Assembly: GCF_004348595.1 (NCBI RefSeq)
Contig: NZ_SMKD01000020.1
Coordinates: forward strand, 1-60,410
Reading direction: 5' to 3'
Length of the DNA: 60,410 bases
DNA from: Micromonospora sp. KC723
Lineage (GTDB): Bacteria > Actinomycetota > Actinomycetes > Mycobacteriales > Micromonosporaceae
This document shows positions 43,100-52,078 of this stretch, in pieces. How positions within the stretch are numbered: position 1 is the first letter of the stretch; each line of letters opens with the position of its first letter. The position numbers were made by a program, and so were the translations under genes. The notes beneath the pieces were generated by a model. It saw nothing but the letters and a program-made list of their open reading frames with translations. It was not told where the DNA came from and did no database searches.

Positions 43100-45667
43100 T
43101 CAGGCGCTGCTGGCGTCCCGTTCGCGGGCCTTCAGGGCACGCAACACACCGTCGCGTCCCTCGGCGACCAGCCGGCGCAGCGGCGCCGGGTGGCCCTCCT
43201 GCGCCAACCAGGCGTCGGTGGCCGCCACCGTCTCCTCCTCGACCAGGTACGCCGGGTACGCCAGCTGCGCGAACTCCTGCGCCGGCTCGCTGTCCCGCCG
43301 CGCCCAGACCTGCGCCACGGCCGCGAAGTACCTCTCCCGGTACGGCGCGGTCAACTCGACCTGAGCCGGGTGGGTGAAGCCCTGCAACAGCGCCCGGTTG
43401 CGCCAGTTCGGCAGCGGCTGCGAGCCGGTGAGCTGCGCCCAGACCGCCGCCTTGTTCTCGGCGGTGGGCACCAGCGCGTGCGCGTACGCGGCCTCCCGCT
43501 CGCCGCTGGCGGTCCGGTCGCCGGCGAGTTCCGCCTCGATCTCGGCGGGGCCCGCCGCCCCGTTGGCCACCAGCGACTGCAACACCGTCCAGCGCAACTC
43601 GGTGTCCACGGTCAGCCCGGCCGGCACCTCGACACCACCCAGCCAGCCGCGCAGCGTCGCCAGGTCCTCCGCGGAGCGGGCCGCCGAGGCGTACGCGCGA
43701 GCCCACGCGAGCTGGAAGCCGCTGCCCGGCTCGGCGGCGGTCAGCGCCGCGTTGGCGGTGCGGGCCAGCTCGGCCCAGCCCGTCGGCGCCCACGCCGGGT
43801 CGGCGTAGAAGGTGAGCGTGCTGCTCGCCTGGCGCAGGGTGGCGGTGACCAGGTTGATGTCGGTCTCGGCGGGCAGCCCGGCCAACACCAGCGCCACGTA
43901 GTCGCGGGCCGACAGTTCCGCGTCGCGGACCATGTCCCAGGCGGCCGTCCAGCACAGCGCCCGGGCCAGCGACGACTCGAAACCACCGATGTGCTGCACC
44001 ACCGTGGCCATGGAACGCTCGTCCAGTCGCAGCTTCGCGTACGTCAGGTCGTCGTCGTTGAGCAGCAGCACGTCCGCGGCGGGCCGGCCGGCCAGCACGT
44101 CCAGTTCGGTCAGGTCACCGGTGACGTCGACCTCGGCCCGCTCCCGGCGGACCAGCCGCCCGTCGGACAGGTCGTAGAGGCCCACCCCGATCCGGTGGGT
44201 CCGCAGCGTCGGGTGCCCGGCCGGGGCCTCCTGGCGTACCAGCACCTGCTCGTACGTCCCGTCGGCGCCGATCGTCACCTCCGGACGCAGCGTGTTGACC
44301 TGCGCGGTCTCCAGCCATTGCGTGGCGAACTTGCGCAACTCCCGGCCGGAGGCCGTCTCCAGCTCGCCGAGCAGGTCGTCGAAGGTGGCGTTGCCCCAGG
44401 CGTGCTTGCCGAAGTACGCCCGCAGACCGGCCAGGAACGGCTCCTCGCCCACGTACGCGACGAGCTGCTTGAGCACGCTGGCGCCCTTGGCGTACGTGAT
44501 GCCGTCGAAGTTGACCTCGACCGCCTCCAGGTCCGGCATCTCGCAGTAGACCGGGTGGGTGGAGGAGAGCTGGTCCTGCCGGTAGCCCCAGTTCTTGCGG
44601 ATGGACAGGAAGGTCGTCCAGGCCTCGGCGAAGCGGGTGGCGTGGGTGTTGCACCAGTGGCTGGCCCACTCGGCGAACGACTCGTTGAGCCACAGGTCGT
44701 TCCACCAGCGCATGGTGACCAGGTCGCCGAACCACATGTGGGCCAGCTCGTGCAGGATCGTGTTGGCCCGCTGCTCGTACTCGAAGTCGGTGACCTGCGA
44801 GCGGAAGAGGTAGTGCGACTCGGCGTGGGTGACGCAGCCGAAGTTCTCCATCGCGCCGGCGTTGAAGTCCGGCACCCAGAGCTGGTCGTACTTGGGCAGC
44901 GGGTAGCGCACCCCGAACTGCTGGTGGAAGAAGTCGAAGCCCTGCCGGGTGACGAGGAACAGGTCGTCGGAGTCGAGGTACGGGGCCATCGAGGCCCGGC
45001 AGAAGACCCCCAGGTCGATGCCGTCGTGACTGTCGCGCACCTCGTGGTACGGCCCGGCGCAGAGCGCGGTGATGTAGGTGCTCATCCGCACGGACTCGGT
45101 GAAGTGGACGGTCTTGAGCGCCTCGCCGGCGGGCTCCTCGCGCGCCACCGGCATGTTGGACACCACCCGCCAGTGCTCCGGGACGGTGGCGTGCCAGGTG
45201 TAGACGCTCTTGAGGTCGGGCTGGTCGAAGCAGGCGAAGACGCGCTGCGCGTCCGCCGTCTCGAACTGGCTGTAGAGGTAGGTCTCCCCGTCGACCGGGT
45301 CCACCGTGCGGTGCAGGCCCTGCCCGCTGTTCGAGTACGCGAATTCGGCGTCCACGACGAGGGTGTTCTCGGCGGCCAGCCCAGTCAGGGCCAGCCCCTT
45401 CTCGGCCGACCAGCCGGAGAGGTCGAGCGGCGTGCCGTTCAGGGTGGCCGAGCGCACCGAGTCGGCGGCGACCTCGATGAAGCTGCTGGCGCCGGGCTCG
45501 GCACAGCGGAACCGCACCTCGGTCACCGACCGGAAGGTGCGGCCCTCGGCCTGCACGGCGGTCGACAGGTCCAGGCTGATGTCGTACCCGGTCACCTCGA
45601 ACAGGCGGGCCCGCTCGGTGGCCTCCACCTGGGTCAGGTTGCGCACTCCCGGCACTTTCGTCTCCAT
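43100..45667 (-). CDS. pepN: Aminopeptidase N
   Basis: An M1 zinc metallopeptidase of about 855 aa that removes N-terminal residues from peptides in the cytoplasm. The exopeptidase motif GAMEN (in FNAGAMENFGCVTH) and the zinc site HELAHMWFGDLVTMRWWNDLWLNESFAEW, cited as landmark at about residues 298-325, are intact. The N terminus (NLTQVEATERARLFEVTGYDISLDL) and the long helical C domain are typical of actinobacterial PepN. ATG 45667 is used; GTG 45646, seven residues later, is also possible. The upstream frame opens for another 330 residues but without family character. Confidence 0.95.
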   Translation of the reverse strand: METKVPGVRNLTQVEATERARLFEVTGYDISLDLSTAVQAEGRTFRSVTEVRFRCAEPGASSFIEVAADSVRSATLNGTPLDLSGWSAEKGLALTGLAAENTLVVDAEFAYSNSGQGLHRTVDPVDGETYLYSQFETADAQRVFACFDQPDLKSVYTWHATVPEHWRVVSNMPVAREEPAGEALKTVHFTESVRMSTYITALCAGPYHEVRDSHDGIDLGVFCRASMAPYLDSDDLFLVTRQGFDFFHQQFGVRYPLPKYDQLWVPDFNAGAMENFGCVTHAESHYLFRSQVTDFEYEQRANTILHELAHMWFGDLVTMRWWNDLWLNESFAEWASHWCNTHATRFAEAWTTFLSIRKNWGYRQDQLSSTHPVYCEMPDLEAVEVNFDGITYAKGASVLKQLVAYVGEEPFLAGLRAYFGKHAWGNATFDDLLGELETASGRELRKFATQWLETAQVNTLRPEVTIGADGTYEQVLVRQEAPAGHPTLRTHRIGVGLYDLSDGRLVRRERAEVDVTGDLTELDVLAGRPAADVLLLNDDDLTYAKLRLDERSMATVVQHIGGFESSLARALCWTAAWDMVRDAELSARDYVALVLAGLPAETDINLVTATLRQASSTLTFYADPAWAPTGWAELARTANAALTAAEPGSGFQLAWARAYASAARSAEDLATLRGWLGGVEVPAGLTVDTELRWTVLQSLVANGAAGPAEIEAELAGDRTASGEREAAYAHALVPTAENKAAVWAQLTGSQPLPNWRNRALLQGFTHPAQVELTAPYRERYFAAVAQVWARRDSEPAQEFAQLAYPAYLVEEETVAATDAWLAQEGHPAPLRRLVAEGRDGVLRALKARERDASSA

Positions 45668-45862
45668 CCCACTCTCGCCGCCTGGCGGCTGCACCAGCCC
45701 GCCGGCCCGCTCGTGACGGCCGGCCCGAGCCGAGTCTTCCATGCACCACGCCCCCGCGGTGGCACAGGTCACGCTCTCATTTCCTGACCGGTCGATGCCG
45801 TCCGGGGTGAGGATCGGATGTGCCGGCGCTGGCCGGTGCACCCGTCGCGAAAGGACCTCACC

Positions 45863-46486
45863 GTGAGTGAACGTGTGGCCGTCGACATGTGGTTCGACCC
45901 CATGTGTCCGTGGGCGTGGATCACCTCCCGCTGGCTGCTGGAGGTGGAGAAGGTACGCAACGTGGAGGTGCGCTTCCACGTGATGAGCCTGTCGGTGCTC
46001 AACGAGGGACGCGAGCTGCCCGAGGAGTACCGGGACCTGATGGAGCGGGGCTGGGGGCCGGTGCGGGTCTGTGTCGCCGTCGAGCAGCAGCACGGCCAGG
46101 AGGCGGTGGCCCGGCTGTACACCGCCATGGGCACCCGCATCCACCTGGGCAAGGAGGAGTTCGGCCCGGAGCTGTACCGCGCCGCGCTCACCGATGCCGG
46201 CCTCGACCCGGCGCTCGCCGAGGTCGCCGGCAGCACCGCGTACGACGAGGCGCTGCGGGCCAGCCACGAGGCCGGGATGCGGCCGGTGGGCACGGACGTC
46301 GGCACGCCGGTGATCCACGCCCCGGGCCCGGACGGCGGAACCGTCGCCTTCTTCGGCCCGGTGGTCACCCCGGCCCCGAAGGGTGAGGCCGCCGGTCGGC
46401 TGTGGGACGGCACGTTGCTGGTCGCCGGCACGCCCGGCTTCTACGAGCTGAAGCGCTCCCGCGAACTGGGCCCGATCTTCGACTGA
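45863..46486 (+). CDS. DsbA-family protein, Rv2466c-like, single-Cys active site
   Basis: A 207-residue thioredoxin-fold protein close to mycobacterial Rv2466c, a mycothiol-dependent reductase that activates nitro-prodrugs. Similar landmarks are WFDPMCPWAWITSRWLLEVEKV, VRFHVMSLSVLNEGRELPEEYRDLMERGWGPVRV (landmark only) and VGTDVGTPVIHAPG. In Rv2466c the active site is CPWC; here it is CPWA (Cys15, Ala18), so only the nucleophilic Cys remains and any resolving thiol must be mycothiol. GTG 45863 has AAGGA 8 nt upstream. It is divergent from pepN, as in mycobacteria. Confidence 0.9.
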   Translation: MSERVAVDMWFDPMCPWAWITSRWLLEVEKVRNVEVRFHVMSLSVLNEGRELPEEYRDLMERGWGPVRVCVAVEQQHGQEAVARLYTAMGTRIHLGKEEFGPELYRAALTDAGLDPALAEVAGSTAYDEALRASHEAGMRPVGTDVGTPVIHAPGPDGGTVAFFGPVVTPAPKGEAAGRLWDGTLLVAGTPGFYELKRSRELGPIFD

Positions 46487-46625
46487 TCCGGGTGGGGTGG
46501 GGCTGTCCCCGTGCCGTCCGGGCGGCCCCATCCCCGCTGACGGCAGGTGGGGGCGGCCGTTCATCTGGTGGACCCGACACGGGGTCCGCGTCGCGCGGGC
46601 CGCCGACGCCGGTAGCGTCAGGTCC

Positions 46626-47828
46626 ATGACGGTCGTGCATCCGATCGCCCGGGCCTGGATCACCACTGGCGGCACCGGCGCGCAGAACTACGACGAGTTC
46701 GCCGACGACGCGGAGATCACCGCGATCATCGAGGCGAACCCGCACAGTGCCCTCGGCATCGAGATGCCCCACCGGGCGCCGGAGAGCCTCGGGAAGTCCT
46801 TCCTCGAGGCCCTCCCCGACGCGGTGGCCCGCCTCACCGAGGCCAAGGCCGACGGCAGCTACACCCCGGCCGAGCAGGTCGTCGTCCTCTACCGGATCAC
46901 CGCGCCCGGGGAGGAGCCCGCCTACGGGCTCTTCGCCATGGTCGACACCGACCAGATCTCCACCAACGCCGACGAGCCGGGCCTGGTCATCCGCAACGAG
47001 GACGTCTTCATCGCCAAGGTCCGGGAGCGGGTGGCGCTCGCCGAGGCACTCGGGCACCTGCTCTCGCCCGTACTGCTGCTCCAGACCGGGCGCGGCGGGG
47101 AGCTGCACGCCGCGCTCGCCGAGGCGGCCGAGGTGGCCGGCGCGCCCGCCGCCACCGACACCGACCAGGCCGGGCGCACGCACGCGATCTGGCTGCTCGG
47201 CCCCGGCCCGGAGCAGGACGAGCTGACCGCGTTGGCCGGCGGCGGGGAGCTGGTGGTCGCCGACGGCAACCACCGCAGCCTGGCCGCCCAGACCGGTGGC
47301 CTGCCCCGCTTCCTCGCCGTGGTGACCACACCGGCGTCGGTCGCCATCCAGCCCTACAACCGGCTGGTCAGCGAGCTGACCGCCACGCCCGACGAGCTGC
47401 TCGACCGGCTCCGCGCCGCCGGCACGGAGATCGACCCGATCGACGGCCCGGTCGAGGTCCCGGCCACCGGCGGCACCGTCCACCTCCGGTTCGCCGGTCG
47501 GGGGTACGCGGTCCGGCTTCCCCACGACCAGGGTGCCGGTCGGCTGGAGAACCTCGACCACGCGCTGGTCGAGCGGCTGCTGCTGCGGGAGGCGCTCGGC
47601 CTCGACCCGGGCGACAAGCGGATCACCTACGTGGGCGGTGACTACCCGGCGAGCTGGCTCACCGGTGAGGTGGACGCCGGCCGCGCCGAGCTGGCCATCC
47701 TCATCGCCCCGGTCACCGTGGACGACTTCGTCGCGGTCAACCTGGCGCGGGAGAAGATGCCCCGCAAGAGCACCTGGTTCACCCCCAAGGCACGCGGCGG
47801 TCTGGTCGTCGCCGAGCTGCCCCGCTGA
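46626..47828 (+). CDS. DUF1015 family protein
   Basis: A 400-residue cytoplasmic protein of unknown biochemical role; the family has been linked to SerC-like or aminotransferase-associated contexts without proof. The usual core is present: QNYDEFADDAEI, MPHRAPESLG, YTPAEQVVVLYRIT, GLFAMVDTD and VADGNHRSLAAQTGG, where the H-R is well conserved. The end GDYPASWL and PRKSTWFTPKARGGLVV is also typical. ATG 46626 follows TAGCGT (46613-46618) by 7 nt, a leaderless pattern. Confidence 0.85.
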   Translation: MTVVHPIARAWITTGGTGAQNYDEFADDAEITAIIEANPHSALGIEMPHRAPESLGKSFLEALPDAVARLTEAKADGSYTPAEQVVVLYRITAPGEEPAYGLFAMVDTDQISTNADEPGLVIRNEDVFIAKVRERVALAEALGHLLSPVLLLQTGRGGELHAALAEAAEVAGAPAATDTDQAGRTHAIWLLGPGPEQDELTALAGGGELVVADGNHRSLAAQTGGLPRFLAVVTTPASVAIQPYNRLVSELTATPDELLDRLRAAGTEIDPIDGPVEVPATGGTVHLRFAGRGYAVRLPHDQGAGRLENLDHALVERLLLREALGLDPGDKRITYVGGDYPASWLTGEVDAGRAELAILIAPVTVDDFVAVNLAREKMPRKSTWFTPKARGGLVVAELPR

Positions 47829-47899
47829 GCGTGTGACGAATCCGCCCCGGCACGCCGCCCCCGCGGCGCGCCGGGGCGCGGCCCTGACAGACTGCGCGT

Positions 47900-48367
47900 A
47901 TGCGCGTCTACCTGGGATCCGACCACGCCGGTTTCGAGTTGAAGGTGCACCTGGCCAACCATCTGGCCAAGCAGGGCTACGAGGTGGTCGACGTCGGCCC
48001 CCACGCCTTCGACCCGGACGACGACTACCCGGCCTTCTGCCTGCACACCGGCCAGCGGGTGGTCGACGATCCGGGCAGCCTCGGGGTGGTCATCGGCGGC
48101 TCGGGCAACGGCGAGCAGATCGCCGCGAACAAGGTTGCCGGTGTCCGCGCGGCCCTGGCCTGGAACGTCGAGACCGCCCAGCTCGGCCGTGAACACAACG
48201 ACGCCAACGTGGTGGCGGTCGGTGCCCGGCAGCACACCCTGGACGAGGCCACCGCGCTCGTCGAGGCGTTCCTCACCACGGCGTTCTCCGGCAACGATCG
48301 GCACGCCCGCCGGATCGCCCAGGTGGCCGAGTACGAGCACACCCGCAAGCTGCCCGACCTGCCCTGA
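47900..48367 (+). CDS. rpiB: Ribose-5-phosphate isomerase B
   Basis: Interconverts ribose-5-phosphate and ribulose-5-phosphate in the non-oxidative pentose phosphate path. At 155 aa the family signature is SDHAGFELKVHLANHL near the N terminus, GVVIGGSGNGEQIAANKVAGVRAA (the conserved GSG loop; the general base Cys of some RpiB is replaced by Ser-Gly as in actinobacteria) and EHNDANVVAVGAR. ATG 47900 lies 6 nt after CAGACT. It is followed by a hairpin facing the convergent gene. Confidence 0.95.
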   Translation: MRVYLGSDHAGFELKVHLANHLAKQGYEVVDVGPHAFDPDDDYPAFCLHTGQRVVDDPGSLGVVIGGSGNGEQIAANKVAGVRAALAWNVETAQLGREHNDANVVAVGARQHTLDEATALVEAFLTTAFSGNDRHARRIAQVAEYEHTRKLPDLP

Positions 48368-48379
48368 CCCACCCCCGAT

Positions 48380-48408
48380 CCCGACCGGTCCCGTCCGGGC
48401 CGGTCGGG
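48380..48408. terminator. Hairpin between rpiB and a convergent gene
   Basis: CCCGACCGG (48380-48388) pairs with CCGGTCGGG (48400-48408). It abuts the stop codon of the minus-strand gene at 48409. Confidence 0.65.
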
Positions 48409-48744
48409 TCACCGACCGGAGCGGGGCAACTCCTCCCGGGGTACCCAGTTACGCCGGACGACCACGAGCCTGGCCTCGGCGGCGGCGAGATCATCCTCGG
48501 TGGGCCGGGCGGCGTCCCGGGCCCGCATCGCCGCGCGAACCCCCACCTGGGACGAACCGGAGCCGACCAGGCCCCGTAGCCCGCGTTCGCCCTCGTCCGC
48601 GCCGGGCCCACCGCGTCGGGTCCGGGGTGCCGGCGGGCCGTCGTGCACCTCGGCCGTCGCTGCCGTCGTCGCGGTGTCGGCCTCCCCGGCCTGGTCGCCG
48701 GGCTGGTGCCGCAGCCGGCGCCGCCGTCGTTCCACTTCCGCCAT
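48409..48744 (-). CDS. Conserved actinobacterial hypothetical protein
   Basis: A 111-residue protein of unknown function. A basic, disordered N terminus (VERRRRRLRHQPGDQ) is followed by the recognisable conserved end RGLRGLVGSGSSQVGVRAAMRARDAARPTEDDLAAAEARLVVVRRNWVPREEL, cited as landmark. A similar C-terminal block recurs, as I recall, in small streptomycete and Micromonospora proteins. ATG 48744 is supported by TACGGT 6 nt upstream. Divergent from the membrane-protein gene at 48843. Confidence 0.7.
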   Translation of the reverse strand: MAEVERRRRRLRHQPGDQAGEADTATTAATAEVHDGPPAPRTRRGGPGADEGERGLRGLVGSGSSQVGVRAAMRARDAARPTEDDLAAAEARLVVVRRNWVPREELPRSGR

Positions 48745-48842
48745 CAGCCGACCGTACCGCCGGGCTGGGGCGGGCGGCGACTGCTTCCGCTGGCTACCCT
48801 CGTAGGTCGGAGGCCGGTACCGGTCAGGGGGAGGACGACGAG

Positions 48843-49382
48843 ATGGCAGACCAGACACAGCCGTGGGCGGAGCGGACCGTCGAGGTGCCGCCGCAGCCCG
48901 GTGTCGGGGTGCCGCCGCAGCGGGACGCGTTCCGCCGGGGCGTCGCCCCGGTCGGGCAGCCGCGTACGCCCCGCACCGAGCAGTTCCCGACGGTGGGCCC
49001 GGAGGAGCACGGCTGGGCCGGGCCCGACACCGCCCGCCGGCCGATGAGCTGGCACCTGGCGCAGTGGCGGCTGGGTCGGGAGTTCAGCGCCGCCGGCGCC
49101 CTCTTCGCGTTCGTCTGCTGGGGGATCTGGGCCATCTCCAACCACGGCGCCCTGGGCGCGCCGCTGCTCACCTTCGTGCTGAGTCTGCTGGTCGCGGTCG
49201 GCCTCTTCCTGCTCGCCCGGCTGCTCGGTCACCTGGTCTGGGAACGGCAGTTCGGCCGGGTCCGGCGCGGCGCGCGCGGGGCGCACCTGGTCACGGCGGC
49301 CTACCTGGTCGGCGTCGGGGTCGCCTACCTCCAGCAGACCAGCTGGGTCGTCTCCGCCTGGAACTTCCTGACCGGCAACTGA
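48843..49382 (+). CDS. Hypothetical membrane protein with proline-rich N terminus
   Basis: A 179-residue protein of unknown family. The first 75 residues are disordered (PPQPGVGVPPQRDAF, TPRTEQFPTVGPEEHGW). Three hydrophobic segments follow: AAGALFAFVCWGIWAIS, APLLTFVLSLLVAVGLFLLARLLG and AAYLVGVGVAYLQQTSWVVSAW. A basic loop VWERQFGRVRRGARGAH lies between the second and third, probably cytoplasmic. ATG 48843 has GGGGGAGGA upstream, a good RBS. It ends before a hairpin at 49444. Confidence 0.75.
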   Translation: MADQTQPWAERTVEVPPQPGVGVPPQRDAFRRGVAPVGQPRTPRTEQFPTVGPEEHGWAGPDTARRPMSWHLAQWRLGREFSAAGALFAFVCWGIWAISNHGALGAPLLTFVLSLLVAVGLFLLARLLGHLVWERQFGRVRRGARGAHLVTAAYLVGVGVAYLQQTSWVVSAWNFLTGN

Positions 49383-49443
49383 CCGTCGGGGCCGGGGCTC
49401 GGCCGGCAGCGCCGCCGCGCGCCGTCGCCGCCGCCGCGGCCCC

Positions 49444-49477
49444 GGCAGGGCGGCCGGTCAGGCCGGGCCGCCCTGCC
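49444..49477. terminator. Hairpin between convergent genes at 49.4 kb
   Basis: GGCAGGGCGGCC (49444-49455) pairs over 12 bp with GGCCGCCCTGCC (49466-49477). The minus-strand gene's stop codon (49458-49460) sits in the loop, so the hairpin also covers its last codons. Confidence 0.65.
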
Positions 49478-49721
49478 CCTCCGCGTCAGCCTTCGGCGAC
49501 GCCACCCGGGCCGCCGGGTCCTCGACACCGGGCTCGCCGCCGCCCGGGGCGACCATGCCGTCGTAGTTGTAGACCGTGCCGTCGTCACCGTGCTGCTTCG
49601 TGGTGCGTACGTAACGGTGGATCATGTCGTCCAGCTCGACTTCGAGGAGGGCCGAGTCCGCCTCCCGGCTGCTGCCGTCGCAGGGACCACCGACCAGGTA
49701 CGCCTTCGTGTTCGTGTCCAT
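49458..49721 (-). CDS. Small conserved hypothetical protein
   Basis: An 87-residue soluble protein. MDTNTKAYLVGGPCDGSSREAD followed by SALLEVELDDMIHRYVRTTKQH resembles short actinobacterial proteins that start with a YxVGGPxDG phrase and contain one Cys. The end is acidic and disordered (PGVEDPAARVASPKADAEG). The function is unknown. ATG 49721 is chosen; a TACGGC 7 nt upstream weakly fits the leaderless pattern. Divergent from the gene at 49819. Confidence 0.6.
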   Translation of the reverse strand: MDTNTKAYLVGGPCDGSSREADSALLEVELDDMIHRYVRTTKQHGDDGTVYNYDGMVAPGGGEPGVEDPAARVASPKADAEGQGGPA

Positions 49722-49818
49722 GCCGACAGCCGTACCCCTGCCGGCACGGCTGGAAACGACCACCTCGTGACGCCCTCCCGCCGCCACGGTCGGCTCCGTC
49801 CCACGAGAGACTCGAGCC

Positions 49819-50160
49819 GTGCCGAAGATTGTTGTGGAGATCCATGTCCCGCTGGTGGCGGCCCCCGACCTGGCCGATGACGACTACCCGTTCCCGTGGA
49901 TCGATGACGTCGAGGACGTCCTGGCGAGCCTGGACGGACAGGGCGACGTCCAGGAGTACGACGACGGCGAGCAGGACGGGGACCACTACCTCTTCTTCGT
50001 CACCGGTACCAGCGAACCAGCCCTGCTCAGCGTTGCCGCCGAGGTGGCATCGCTCGACCGGGTGCCTGCTGGTGCCTTCGCCGTCGTCACCGACGACGAG
50101 GCGGCGGAGTTCGGCATGGGCCGGCGGGTAGCTCTTCCGCCGCCGGCACGGCATGGTTAG
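49819..50160 (+). CDS. Small conserved hypothetical protein
   Basis: A 113-residue acidic protein with alternating hydrophobic/polar strands (KIVVEIHVPLVAAPDLADDDYPFPWIDDVEDVLASL, landmark) and HYLFFVTGTSEPALLSVAAEVASLDRVPAGAFAVVTDDEAAEFGMG. It resembles short actinobacterial proteins of unknown role; the fold suggests an alpha-beta two-layer unit such as a nucleotide- or partner-binding domain. GTG 49819 follows GAGACT by 6 nt. No partner is evident. Confidence 0.7.
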   Translation: MPKIVVEIHVPLVAAPDLADDDYPFPWIDDVEDVLASLDGQGDVQEYDDGEQDGDHYLFFVTGTSEPALLSVAAEVASLDRVPAGAFAVVTDDEAAEFGMGRRVALPPPARHG

Positions 50161-50305
50161 CCCCGGCATCCGACGCGCCGAAGGCTCACCTGCGCGCGCT
50201 CGGTGAGCGACCACTCGCCCTCGCGGGCGAGCAAGCCGAACGCAAGGGCAGCGTACTGCCGGTCGCGGCTGCTGGCCCATGGATGGCCCCGGGCATGATC
50301 GGGCC

Positions 50306-51471
50306 ATGGACGCGGCGACCTGGCGGACGGTGGGACGGACGTTTCCTGGCCCGGTGGGACTGGCGGCGTGGATCGCGGTGACCCTGCCAGCACCGCTGCT
50401 GTTCTTCGAGGGAACCCACCGGTGGGAGGAACACCAGGACGTGTCGACGGCCCTTCGGTGGACGTTGGGAGCACTGCCGGTGCTCGCCGCCGTGGTGGCA
50501 GCGGGGTGGACCCGGTACACCGGCCAGCGGCGCACCAACTCGGCCTTCCGGGCGGCCGTCGTCGTGCCCACGCTGATCACGCGGTGTTCCTGGGAGCCTC
50601 CATGGCTGTCTACCGGTGGGTCATCCCGCTGCGGGGTGCGGCCGGATGGTGGGGCGTCCTGTCCAGCGGGGCTCTGTTGGCGGCCGGCGGTGCGGCCAGC
50701 GGTTACATGATCGGCCCAGGCAACGTGCGCCGCAGTCGGCTGTCGGATCGGCATGGCTACCTCATCGGCGGGATGGTCACCGTGGTGGGTGTCCTCCTTG
50801 CACAGGTGACGGTGCAGTTGGGGGCCGAAGGCAGCACCAGCCGACACGACGTGATCAGCTACGGCGGCGTCGGGCCGTACGCCACGGCGGCCAGTGGACC
50901 CGGGGCTGTGACCCTGCCAGCGGCGGGCCGGTACGCAATCCCGGCGGTGGGCTTCGCGCCGCGGGATCCTGACTGCCGGGTCACCGGCGTCGGCCTGGCC
51001 AATCGGTCCGCGGAGTTGGTCACGATCGCACCCGGCGACTACGGCACCGACGCCGCCTCTTACGCCTGGGTTGCCTCGTTCAACGTCCCCGGCCCAGGTA
51101 CCTACTCGCTGACCTGCCGTTCCTTTGACGATCAGGCGTCCTACATCGTTGGGGGGACTCCCGATATCCGTGGAGCGGTTGGCGAGCTGGTCCACTGGCC
51201 GTTGGTCGCGATCTGGTTCCTCGGCGCAGTCCCCGGTTTGTTGATCATTGCCAACACCGCCACCAGACGCCGCGCCAGGCGACGGAAGTGCGTGCGTCCG
51301 CATGATCCGACCGGCACCCGGTCGTCGGGTCAGACCAGGGCGAGCTTGCCGGTGGTGCCGTCGGCGTCGTCGGCAGCGGCGTCGCTGGTCCGGTCCAAGG
51401 GCAGGTACGGGGTGATGTTGCGCCACGCGCGGGCGACGTACTCCTCCTTCTCGCCGACCGGGGCTACGTAG
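50306..51471 (+). pseudogene. Membrane protein gene, frameshift near 50580
   Basis: Two frames together encode one multispan protein. From ATG 50306 to about 50578: GPVGLAAWIAVTLPAPLLFF, ALRWTLGALPVLAAVVAAGW and RAAVVVPTLIT. From about 50582 on, in another frame: AVFLGASMAVYRWVIPLRG, GVLSSGALLAAGGAASGYMIG, YLIGGMVTVVGVLLAQVTV and an external domain with paired Cys (DPDCRVTG, YSLTCRS), then VAIWFLGAVPGLLIIAN and an Arg-rich end. Adding one G at ATCACGCGG would join them. The last part runs to 51471, 142 nt into the convergent PfpI gene, so the original stop may also be lost. I do not recognise the family. Sequence error is possible. Confidence 0.65.
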
Positions 51472-51998
51472 TGCAGGGCGCCTTCGGCTGCCTCCTTGCC
51501 GCGCAGGCGGATGATGAGCCACGCGGCCAGGTAGTGCGAGGCGAGGCAGCCGCCGGCGGTGGCGATGTTCTCGTTGGCGAAGAAGGGCTGGTTGAGGACC
51601 TCGACCCCGGCCGCGACGACCCACGGCTTGGTGGTCAGGTCGGTGCAGGCCGGAATGTCGTTGAGCAGGCCCAGCTTGGCCAGTACCAGCGCCCCGGAAC
51701 ACTGGGCGGCGATCAGCTGGCGGGCCGGGTCGAGCCGGCGCAGCACATCCATGATCGCCGGGTCCTCGACGACCTCGCGGGTGGCGATGCCACTGCCGAC
51801 GATGACGGCATCGGCCTCGCACGCCTGCTCAAGGGTGGCCATCTGCTCGATGACCACGCCGTTCATCGACGTGACCTTCGCGGTGGGGGTGGCGATCGTG
51901 ACGCGCCAGTCGTCGCCCCTGACGCGGTTGAGGACACCGAGCGCGATCAGCGAGTCCAGCTCGTTGTAGCCCTCGAACGTGAGGATGGCGATGTGCAT
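51330..51998 (-). CDS. DJ-1/PfpI family protein (class I amidotransferase-like)
   Basis: A 222-residue protein with the DJ-1/PfpI fold: HIAILTFEGYNELDSL at the start (Glu of the conserved patch), VIVGSG and the nucleophile elbow IAAQCSGALVLA with Cys, and PFFANENIATAGGCLASHYLAAWLI. Members include isocyanide hydratases, deglycases and regulators; no DNA-binding domain is attached, so a small hydrolase or hydratase is likeliest. ATG 51998 has AGAGGAG upstream. It is divergent from a MocR-type regulator that probably controls it. Confidence 0.85.
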   Translation of the reverse strand: MHIAILTFEGYNELDSLIALGVLNRVRGDDWRVTIATPTAKVTSMNGVVIEQMATLEQACEADAVIVGSGIATREVVEDPAIMDVLRRLDPARQLIAAQCSGALVLAKLGLLNDIPACTDLTTKPWVVAAGVEVLNQPFFANENIATAGGCLASHYLAAWLIIRLRGKEAAEGALHYVAPVGEKEEYVARAWRNITPYLPLDRTSDAAADDADGTTGKLALV

Positions 51999-52028
51999 CA
52001 CAAAACTCCTCTCGGTCTGTGAGCTATG

Positions 52029-52078
52029 ACGGTAGGCACCCTCACGCAGGACAGTCAAAGAATTGTCATGCATACAAT
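52029..52078. promoter_or_regulatory. Divergent PfpI / MocR promoter region with a dyad
   Basis: For the minus-strand PfpI gene: -35 TTGACT (52058-52053), 18-nt spacer and -10 TACCGT (52034-52029). For the plus-strand MocR gene: -10 TACAAT (52073-52078), 6 nt before its ATG. A 17-bp dyad ATTGTcatgcatACAAT (52062-52078) overlaps the MocR -10, consistent with autoregulation. Confidence 0.6.

Noticed and set aside
50157..50474. Minus-strand 105-codon frame ending YAALAFGLLAREGEWSLTERAQVSLRRV
   Set aside because: The last 50 residues look somewhat protein-like, perhaps a remnant, but most of the frame is antisense to the membrane gene and no start or RBS supports it.
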